Below are positions 44,529-53,330 of a stretch of DNA of 64,000 bases, piece by piece; position 1 is the first letter of the stretch, and every line of letters starts with the position of its first letter. The position numbers were made by a program, and so were the translations under genes. This stretch comes from Paulinella micropora (Eukaryota; Cercozoa; Imbricatea; Euglyphida; Paulinellidae), in contig WBZZ01003282.1 of NCBI GenBank assembly GCA_019918135.1, forward strand, positions 7,501 through 71,500, in the 5' to 3' direction. Below the pieces are notes generated by a model. That model did not search any database, was not told the origin of the DNA, and saw nothing but the letters and a program-made list of their open reading frames with translations.

Positions 44529-44712
44529 TCTTCTTCCTCTTCTTCGTCCTCTTCTTTAGTTCTTCTTTAGTTCTTCTTTTAGTTCTTCTTCCTCTTCTTC
44601 TTCCTCTTCTTCTTCCTCTTCTTCTTCCTCTTCTTCTTCCTCTTCTTCTTCCTCTTCTTCTTCCTCTTCTTCTTCCTCTTCTTCTTCCTCTTCTTCTTCC
44701 TCTTCTTCTTTC
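43640..44712. repeat. About 1-kb GAA/TTC tract with strand switch
   Basis: From about 43700 to 44238 the plus strand is almost pure purine (GAAA, GGAA and GAA units). From 44239 to 44712 it is almost pure pyrimidine (TTC, CTTCTTCCT units). The two halves are roughly complementary, so they can pair as a long imperfect hairpin, and each half can form triplex (H-DNA). The Lys/Glu-rich and Ser/Leu-rich open frames here are artefacts of the repeat. Confidence 0.9.
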
Positions 44713-45880
44713 TTCGAGCCTTCAACATGTTATTAAGAATGAAAACAACATCAGCAACATTATTAATAAATTATTCATAATTACTATAAATATTACAGAA
44801 AAAGTGACATCGATGACTATGTTAATACTTGAAAGAATATTAATATTATAGGTTTTTTTTTTTTTTTTTTTTTTTTCTTCCAAGTGCAGTCACTTGAATA
44901 AGCATTAATATTAACCCTTAACCCGGCGAGCGCCACATTTGTGGATCATTGCCACAAATGTGGCAGTGTTTTTCGAGTCAAATTGAATAAAATCATCACT
45001 AGTTTCTCAACGTAAATGATAATAATACTGAAATAAGCTGGATATTCAACTTAGCAATATTTCAAGACATGCTGTATCGATAGGTGAGGTGACGTCAAGG
45101 CCCCCGTACGGAGGTAAAATCTTATCGGGACTCTCAAGTGACTTAACTTGATTATGTTATCAAAAATAGGCGCCAACTAGTTTTTTTGGCTTTTCGGGAC
45201 CACGTTTTCAAGTTTTGAGAAACTTGATTTTCAAGAACGGTTATTTAATAACAGGGGTTTACCAGACCACGAGTGACTGCTCGCCCCTTTGCAATGTGCT
45301 AAGTAGGTTTGAGGTTTTCGATTAGAGTTGAGTAAGGGTAAGAGGCATAATTTGGGTAAAGGGCATGGTGTGCGTAAGGTCGCCAGTGCAACGACGGTTT
45401 TCAGTGGGAAGTCTGTGGTGAGGAATTGGTTTAGGTTGTATGATAACGGATGTAGGTTGGGTGAAGTGGAAGGATAGATAGAACTGTCAGTGAGAAAAGT
45501 TTGCGTGTGATATGGGCGAAAAAGGAAAATGCTAGAGTAAAGGTCAGTTTTTTTCCAGTCGGCACCCACGGCGCCGCCGGGAAATACAGATCAAAATTGA
45601 AACAATTTAGAAAAACTTACGAAATATTATAATAAAGTAAAGTAATGATTGTCGTTAGCTGCTGGTAAATTAACGTAGTGTCACATAAATTGTATTGTAT
45701 CATATTTGGCCTAATTCATTAGTTCCTCAGTGAGTTAATTAGTTCCCCAGTTCGTTAGATCGGGAGCCTGCAGGGCGGGTGAGGGAAAGGTAAAGTTGGA
45801 AATGGTGAGATATGGTAGTTTCCATAAGTTATGTTATTTGTAGTTATGTGGAGATAAGCAATGTGGAGTATCGGTTTCGA
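44713..45880. other. Non-coding part of nested insertion, with TTAA-flanked hairpin
   Basis: AT-rich. A 13-bp perfect hairpin GCCACATTTGTGG/CCACAAATGTGGC lies at 44932-44964, preceded by TTAACCCTTAACCCGGCGAGC, which resembles a piggyBac-type terminus. The remaining sequence up to 45880 has no convincing gene. Confidence 0.5.
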
Positions 45881-45888
45881 CAGATGGG

Positions 45889-47703
45889 CTACCACGAATC
45901 AGTGGCCTGTGGGAAGGATGTCCGTAGAGTCCGCCACTGCTCGGCATATGTCAACTTATTTCGCAGATCCATTGGTAGGTGGGCGAAGGTACGGATAATT
46001 ACAGCAAGGCTACTCCATTCCTTGGGGCGGAGGAAGTATACGCGGTCAAGGGCAGCTTTCCAGATAGAGCACGGGTAGGGTACTTCGACCATGAGTTGCA
46101 GCGTTGCAGAGAGTAGGAGATCTTCGGAGTTAGTTTGACATGCAAAGTTGGCAAGCATTCCAACGAAGTGTTGTACGGTGAATACATGGGGACTATGGTG
46201 GGAGGCGCGGTACAGGTTGTCGATTGTGGGTCATCATGTCCTTCCAATTCTTGAAGAGGGGTATGATGCTGTAGCTCATATCTGGGTCTTTGTATAGCTT
46301 CATGGACGTCCCCACAAAATCAACTATGAAGGCACCATCCGTTGGTTCGAGCACATCTTCTTCCATTTCCAGGCCACCAGTGTAAGCATGGGGTTGCGAT
46401 GGTGATTCTGTAGTTGTGCCAGAGGCTCGTATGGCTTGTAGTAGTTTTTGGGCTTCTTGCATCTCACTTTCGTCATCCCAGTTTGTAAGTATGAGTAGTG
46501 GAAGATCGTCTATTTGTCGGATGCCATAGATTTGCTTCGAGAACGTTGGCTTGAGTAGTGTGCGGATAAGGACAACTTCATTGCACATGCACTTCATCTG
46601 CGCAAGCGGTGACGACAGGTATCCTCAATTGGGCATCCATCTTTTTGCACGAATACAGCATCTCCAAGGGTAAAGTGAGAGTGGGCAAAGTCAAGTGACA
46701 CGATGTCGATTATGTCGGCGAACGTGAAGGCAATGTAGTCCTGCGGGGCATATTTACGGTTCCATCCGATGTCGTATTTGCCATTTTGCATAAGAGTCTT
46801 GGATATGTATACCACGGGTTTCCAATTTCTGGATCTGGGGGGTTGGAAGGTAATTTGGGTAAGAGCAGAGCGTAATGATTGCATCGTACTTGATTGGGTC
46901 AGCCATGTGAACATTTGTTTGACGTCAAATTGAAAGACTTTGATTGTGCGTTTTGTGTAAGTAGCAGCGTTTGCATCGGAGAATGTACGGTGGGCGCGGT
47001 CGAGGTGAGATCGGATGCCATCAAGTCTGTTTAAGTTGAAGGTTCGCACACGAAGAGATAATTCTGTTGTGAGAAAGCTAAGTACCTTTCCCACCCTCCG
47101 TAAGATGGAACGCCATGGGGATCGGGCTTGATTACAGACTAGTCTGGTTTTGTTAGCAGGATCCTTATTCTTTGGTAAAAGAGTTGTAGAGTGAATCGCC
47201 GCTTTAAGGGTACGAAGAGATCCAAAGCGTTGGAGGTTGTGGAGTTCAAAGTCGGTGCGATAAGCATGCAGGAGTTCAGACCGATCGATGTTGACAGATA
47301 AGAACGAGGGTGCCTTGATCACCTCTTTTTGTATGCGTTCCCATGTGAGGACAGGGCATTCCACCCATAGTTGATTGTTGTTTTTGACTAAGGCCTGAAC
47401 TACCATCCGAGAAAGGCGTTTCCTTGCTAGCATGACATCCCTTTCAGAGACTGAGTTGGGGGGTGGTTGCGGGCATGTGTCACTTAGAGTTTTGTAGGTG
47501 TCAAGGAGGCGGCCAAGTTGGTATTTGTTGCGGTGAGGTATTTGCTGAGCCATGGCATAGAGGAAGTTAATCCATGCTTTGCAGTCCAGTTCATCTGAGG
47601 TTTGTGCGTTGTTTTTATCGTCAGACTTGGGTTCCTTGCGTTCAAAATCAATCGTGGGGAGATGTAGGGCTAAGTGGATCCGCTTTAAACTTAACAAAGG
47701 CAA
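45889..47703 (-). pseudogene. Non-LTR reverse transcriptase (Penelope-like or rvt-like)
   Basis: Minus-strand coding stretch with RT landmarks in order: KTRLVCNQA (fingers), VFQFDVKQMFTWL (first catalytic Asp), QKDGCPI (Q-x-x-G motif), an LSSPLAQM block, then IRQIDDLPLL, the second catalytic box with I instead of A/V before DD. A C-terminal thumb-like part has GMLANFACQTNSEDLLL and LPMDLRNKL. FDVKxMFT and QxxGxP resemble Penelope-like and rvt-type RTs more than LINE or LTR types. No GIY-YIG or other endonuclease is seen. It is interrupted about twice. It belongs to the nested insertion and runs opposite to the host copia element. Confidence 0.65.
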
Positions 47704-47833
47704 TGGTGGAGCTTAGCGGTGACTTGAGAATAAAACCCGGTGTGGGGTGTGGTATGGTAGCGGCACTACACTTCCCAACTCGGCTCAAGGATCCCTCCAG
47801 TGATGCCAATCGGAAGGCGGCATGTGGTGATAG

Positions 47834-49366
47834 GTGAAAGAAGGCATGGACAAAGAGATAGAAGCTCTTAAGTCTTTCAACACTTATAGCTGGGTAAGCC
47901 CCAAGGAAGCAAAGAAGAAGGGAGTGCCGAAGATAGTTAGATTGACGTGGGTACATAAAGTCAAACTTGACGATAAAGGAAGAAAGTTTGTCAAGTCACG
48001 ATTAGCTTTGAGAGGAGATATGCTAGAACCCGGCGTCAGCTATAATCCAGATCAGCTATTTGTCCCATGTGCAGCTCACCGATCACTACTTTTCTTAGCT
48101 AAGATAGCCGCTTGGCATGGTCACAAACTGTATGGTATAGACTTCAAAAATGCTTATTTGAATGCCAGAATGAACGATCCTGTTTATGCGTATGCCCCAG
48201 ATGGTTTAGACAGAGAAGGTCATGAAGGCATGATATCAAGGATAGATGGAGCGCTGTACGGTGCACCTCAAGCAGGTAGACGTTGGTATGAAATCCTGGC
48301 CCCAAAGTTAGAAGAGTTAGGATTTCGACTGCTAGACGCCGATCTATGTATGTTCGTTGAGAAAGACAAGCCCATAAGAGATGCAATCATTGACATATTT
48401 CATGTAGATGATTTAGTTTTCTCGGCACCTAACGAACGTGCGTATGTAAGGTTCGCAAGCCAACTAGAAAGGTTCTATCCCCTAAAGCGATTAGGAGTAG
48501 CCAAAGAGCTTAAGGGTATAGAAATAGAGCAGAAAGGAGGTTGCATTTTACTACATCAGACGAGATATCAGAAACAGATCTTGAAAGACGTAGGATATGC
48601 AGACGCACGCCCGCTAAGCACACCTAGCGCAGAACAGGAGCCAGAGCCTATGTCTGAATCTAGTGCACTTAGGAAGCATTCTATTCCTAGCTTAGTTGGA
48701 AAGTTACTATTTTTGGATAAGATGACTAGACCAGATGCAGACCAAGCTTTGAATGCAGCTAGTGTCATGCAGACTGTTGACGTCGGAGTGACTTATGCAA
48801 TGTTGGGACGAATTTTTCGGTACTTAGTGAATTCATTTCGCGGTATTGCGTTTCACGGGCCGAAATCTTTGCAAGAGGCAAGAATGTACCTCGGAATTAC
48901 TTTATGGCCTGATGCGGCGCATAAAGTATGCAAAAAGACAGGAAAGTCTCGAACAGGGTTTATAGTTCTGTGGGGAGGTGACCCAGTTGCATGGTTATCG
49001 AAACGACAATCACGAATTGCGTTGAGCTCGAATGATGCGGAAATCTTCGCAGCAGTAGAATGCATTCGTGAAGCGTTAGCAGATAGACATATAGCGGAAG
49101 AATTAGGAGTAGCACAGAAAAGCCCGTTAGAATTATTTGAGGACAACGCACAAACCATTTTAGCAGCAGAGAGAGGAATGTCAGGATCACGCACTAAACA
49201 TCTACCACTTGAACTACATTTCATGCATCATGCACAACGTGATAAAGAAGTAAGGTTCGTAAAAGTAGGAACTAAGAAGCAGATAGCAGATGTACTCACT
49301 AAACATGTACCTAAAGATCAGTTTGAGTGTTTGGTTAGTAAGTTCATGATCACACTTGAACCGTAA
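47834..49366 (+). pseudogene. pol: Copia element 2: reverse transcriptase and RNase H part
   Basis: About 510 residues in one frame from the insertion border to the end of pol, the best preserved part of element 2. Landmarks are FKNAYLNAR, LYGAPQAGRRWYE, the FHVDDLVF catalytic box (His for Tyr, as in element 1), KLLFLDKMTRPD, then the RNase H blocks IALSSNDAEIFAAVE, LFEDNAQT and RTKHLPLELHF. It is highly similar to element 1 along its whole length. Confidence 0.93.
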
Positions 49367-50024
49367 CTTCATTTACGGAAAATCCGCAAATTTCCGCGGA
49401 GTCCACTCATGATGTTCTCTTGTCTGTCTTTGTGTGAGTGTGAGTCTTCTCTTTGCAGGCGATGTCTCTATGTAGGTATTCGTTTGAGGCGAGGCGAATG
49501 ATCCCGTGGACTTCAATTCGAGCGTAAACGAGGCGCGTGACATGACGTCACCATCGATCGTATGCGGCAAGAGCGGGACGTGATGGAAGTCGGAAGACGA
49601 TGGAGGAGTCGGACAAGGAGTTGGGCGACAACAACAACGACTTCATCAGCGAGTCAAGTCGAATCACGATTTACCATCGTTATTTTATTAGTTATTAGAG
49701 GGCTTAACGAGTTAACAGTTTTGATGCGCTTTACACGCGAAAGGCAATTTTACATTGCTATTACGTAATTAGTGGTGATTATTACTTTATTTGTAAGTAC
49801 GAGTGTGTCATTTTCGAATGAGCCATTTTACGTCAGTTTAATCGACCAGCTATGGATCGAGATGCTTATACGGCGAAGAATTGATGATTCGTGTGGATCT
49901 ACGATTTTGACTCTTTACGTTTTGAGTCGCGTTAGTATAGTACGTATTGGTATTAAGCTCACCAGGTCTAACAGGATATTGTGAAGTTATATCACAGGGC
50001 AATTGACATTGAATTAAGGGGGAG
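49367..50024 (+). other. 3' untranslated region and polypurine tract of element 2
   Basis: No gene. It ends in the polypurine tract TTAAGGGGGAG (about 50014-50024) directly before the 3' LTR. Confidence 0.7.
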
Positions 50025-50366
50025 CGTTGGACAGGTAACTTCGAGTTACTATTTGAGTAGTAATTATGATTGATTTCTATGTGCGGTAACATTTTACTAA
50101 GTCATAATTAGTACTAACGGAAATAGATCATTCAAGTCAATTGTGCACGTTACGTTTTCACCATTGTGCACCGGACCATATCATTGAGCGTCAGTTACTG
50201 TTAGTCACGCACTTAGACTAGTTAGCTCTTTTGGAGTTCAGTTCTGCGTTGATGCCTTCTGATTAAAGTGGCTGTGATCAACCTGGCTTTTAACGAAGTC
50301 TCCCGGCAAACCGCAAGTGAAAGGTAGGGTAAGGTCCGTGTGTGACCGGTATATACCTAATCATCG
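50025..50366 (+). repeat. 3' LTR of copia element 2
   Basis: Direct repeat of 37104-37445. It is followed by the CGCAG target duplication (50367-50371). Confidence 0.92.
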
Positions 50367-50649
50367 CGCAGTGAACAAAATTAAAACGATTACTTTGACA
50401 GATAATATTGTCTCAAACAGAAGATGACGATCCGCCACATCCGACCTAGTTGAAACCCGCGTCGCGCCACGGCTAAGTCACTAGACTGTCATGCCAACTT
50501 GACTTCTTGATCTCCTCGGCCGAACTTAATAACCGGCCTACATCAGGCACACTGTCCCCATAGAATTCCGTCTCCTAGTCCTTGCTCTTATCCGATTCCC
50601 GCGCGTGAAAATGTGCGGCCTCCCGGAGCCGTAGAATACAACGACGGTG

Positions 50650-51040
50650 CCATGCAGCTCATGTAGCTCCTTTCCCGATCCGATTCTGCACGATCCGCGG
50701 AGCAGTCCTCACCATCTACGACCTTACCAAAAGCGTGATAGCACCTGGGGTCTCCCTCCATCGCGACGACGAGCGTTTTATGAAGCACGACGACGTTGTC
50801 AACCTGACCCTAGGAGCTTCGACAGCCACTATCACTGTGCTCCCATATGGAGAATTGTGCGCATCAAGACAGCGCTATCGCACGCTAACACTCAACCATG
50901 GCACCATCCATACCTTCAATCGATATCAACTACACAAAGTGGACTTCTCCAAAGGGGACCCACGCGACCCCAGGCCCCCCCCCCTATAGGATCAGCATCT
51001 CTTTCCGAGAATTTGTTACCTGGGGGGACATCGCTAAACC
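50650..51040 (+). pseudogene. AlkB-like 2OG-Fe(II) dioxygenase domain
   Basis: The product shows the AlkB core in order. It has LHRDDERFM (HxD metal ligands), VNLTLGASTATITVL (the 'I-x-x-x-S-L-G' strand), a LTLNHGTIHTFNRYQLHKV block (the 'G-x-hh-x-M/F-N ... H' second His), and RISISFREF (the final 'R-x-S-x-T-F-R' 2-oxoglutarate-binding Arg motif). AlkB enzymes remove alkyl groups from DNA or RNA. Standing at the 5' end of a long coding fossil, it recalls AlkB domains embedded in viral or mobile-element polyproteins. It is interrupted. Confidence 0.6.
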
Positions 51041-51049
51041 GTCCCGCAC

Positions 51050-52637
51050 CATCCTGGCCAACAGCACATATCCGAAACGCTCCCTACGTTTTGGGGAAGA
51101 TTGGCGCAAAGCACGCGACAGCTCAGACAACCCAAACCCCAACCGAGAGCTACGCTTGAGCACATGGACTACACGCGAGATACTTGCGTATTTCCTGGGT
51201 ACCAACGAGGACTTACCAGACCGCATCCTGGCTTTCCTACAACCACCCGCCTCCACAGACACATGGATACTGCCGGTAGCCCAAATCTCTAGCCTCGGCC
51301 CCACTTCCCTCACGACACCCGATACCCCCGTACCATTGCCCTACTCCAGGGAGGGGAAGACGTCACGCAGAGGAACCAAACAGACTTCTCCATAGATCGT
51401 CTTCTGGCCGTCCGTGGACTACACAGCGCCTGTGCCTACGTGGAAGCCGCGCGATCCATTTATTTCAGAAATGTGCTCCAAACGGACTTTTGTGTGCTCA
51501 TGTACGATCCCAACAACCCGATTTATGAGTACCTGAGCATCAGTAGCAATTCGACACCCTCTGCAGCTGCCAGACATGGACCCCCACTGTGTTAACCCTC
51601 AATCAAACCGCCATAAAAAATGCGCTGTTTGGTACCGGGAGGACGGCAGCGAGCTGGGGACCCGAATCCCGCACTGTGGAGCAGAAAAACTGTAGCATAC
51701 GCTTATATTATCGCTACAACCTGCAAAACCCGGGTCCAGGCTACTGTGGCCGTTTCCACGCGCCGCCATACAGTTCCAGCAATGTAGGAACTGTCCTAGT
51801 CCTCGACCCCCAAACCATTCACAGCGCACCGAACATCGTCCGCCTCGCGGAACACAAACTGACTGGCAACATGCTGACCCGTAGCTCCGACCAACACCGA
51901 CGTGTACCGGCTACTGCCTTCTACTCCCCCCGAGCAGACCCCAACGCGCCCAGATGCCCTCCGCCTATAACACCTAGCCCCCCCTACCGCCAGGCCATCC
52001 ACCTGATCACCCGAGCCCATGGCAGATTTACACGCATAGCTACGAGGACCCCAGCTCAGGCCCCAGCGACACCGGAAGGCGCACCAGCCCCTTGTTACTA
52101 CGACATCACCTTCCTAACCAAAAGAGCGGCTGACGAGTACAACGCGAGCCCTCCTACTAGAAGTGATACATACAGCACCGGGTGGGTACTGCATTCGGAA
52201 ACAGACCTCACCGCCAACCCACCTACAGACCCACTAGACGATCCAATGCCCCCGCCAGACACAAGCCAGCCCGCACCGCCTGAGGAAGCTTCCTATAACA
52301 ACTGCGAATCGCCCCCCCCAGGCGTCCCAGCCAGCCCCATGGTCACCAAGACAGGGCACGATGGAACGGGAATAACGACGCCCTCTCTGGCGAACCTTTC
52401 CTCGATCTCTCCCACCGAATCCCCGTCCTCGGTTACGAGCGGGGCCAGTCCTTCCTCAAGTATGAGAGGACCTGGTTATAGTGGAGAAGGAGGGAATAGG
52501 CCGACAGGGGGGACTAGTTACCCTGATCCTGTACCCGCCCTACATAACCACTCCTGACGTCCTGGTTCCGGATATACGACGAGAAGCAAGCTGCTACCGC
52601 CCTCCCCAGGAGTTACCTCACCAGAGGCCCCCGTCTC
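51050..52637 (+). pseudogene. Unknown Pro/Thr-rich coding region between AlkB-like and Ulp1-like parts
   Basis: Coding-type composition on the plus strand, with a better-folded patch (SIDRLLAVRGLHSACAYVE ... DFCVLMYDPNN) near 51400-51520 and Pro/Ser/Thr-rich linkers elsewhere. No domain is recognised. Confidence 0.35.
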
Positions 52638-53330
52638 ATGAACCAGTTCCCGCGGAACGCGATCCACTGGATACCGCCGGAGAACCTCCGTACCATACGC
52701 AGCCCAGACACGTGGCTGACTGGAGACCTGGGATTATTAGCCATGGAAGTAGTATCAAAACGATGTCTGATCCTTGGCGATTATGGGTATAACAAGATGC
52801 TGGGCACCAGTCGTAAGTGGATCCACAGATGGATAAGGCCGACCTACAAATTATCAGACTTTCAGCATATCCTCGTGCCAATAAATATCGTGAACGCCCA
52901 CTGGGTCCTGGTCATTTTCTCGCGCGGGCCAAGCCCCAGCGACGCGCCATCCTACTACTTCTTGGATTCCCTCCCAGTTCTCACCGCGATGACAAGCTTT
53001 CGTCTTTCCACTGCAATAAACACGATCGTCCAATTTCTGAAAGATGTCCGCTTTATCCAAACGCCCCTTTTGCCTCTACGCACTACTAGTCTAGCTATGA
53101 CGCTGCGACCCAACAGGGAAAAGAAGACTGCGGCGTCCAGGTCGTGGGATGGACGATTCAATTTATACAATCCCCGGCACTCTTTACGGACAACCATTCA
53201 ATAGGAGAGGACGTCATGTGTTGGCGAGATGACGACGGGAAACTTTGCCTAAATACCAAACTAATCAGGCGACGTCTAGTACTACTGGCGGAAGAAGACG
53301 CCAAGATACCTGCGGGGGACGACAACGACG
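52638..53330 (+). pseudogene. Ulp1-like (C48) cysteine protease domain
   Basis: Contains the C48 landmarks in order: a TWLTGDLG substrate-groove block, ILVPINIVNAHWVLVIF (catalytic His in NAHW), YYFLDSLP (catalytic Asp) and, further on, an EDCGVQV block (oxyanion Gln region and catalytic Cys). Ulp1-type proteases process SUMO in hosts and are also carried by several mobile elements. The Cys and the His/Asp parts are not in one frame. A Pro-rich tail follows. Confidence 0.65.

Larger units (their letters stand above)
43223..47833. mobile_element. 4.6-kb insertion nested in copia element 2
   Basis: The copia pol reading is contiguous across 43222 and 47834 when compared with element 1, so this block is an insertion. 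It carries an LRR-gene fragment, about 1 kb of GAA/TTC repeats, a TTAA-flanked hairpin and, on the minus strand, an interrupted reverse transcriptase gene. No terminal inverted repeats or long terminal repeats are visible, and any target duplication is at most about 2 bp (AG). A non-LTR (Penelope-like or related) retroelement insertion is a possible explanation; a composite of several events is equally possible. Confidence 0.75.
37104..50366 (+). mobile_element. Ty1/copia LTR retrotransposon (element 2), fossil with nested insertion
   Basis: Plus-strand copia element with 342-bp LTRs at 37104-37445 and 50025-50366 and a 5-bp target duplication CGCAG at 37099-37103 and 50367-50371. Parts in order are gag, CCHC knuckle, protease, integrase, RT and RNase H. 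A foreign 4.6-kb insertion (43223-47833) lies between integrase and RT; without it the element is about 8.65 kb. The LTRs differ at about twelve positions (about 3.5%). The copy is broken, with roughly eight to ten interruptions besides the insertion. LTRs open with CGTTG as in element 1, and proteins are clearly related, so both belong to one lineage. Confidence 0.93.

Noticed and set aside
43767-44570. Long Lys/Glu-rich and Ser/Leu-rich open frames
   Set aside because: Pure products of the GAA/TTC microsatellite; no gene-like composition.
45231-45569. Minus-strand 112-residue frame in the nested insertion
   Set aside because: No recognisable domain and no continuity with the RT reading; treated as non-coding.
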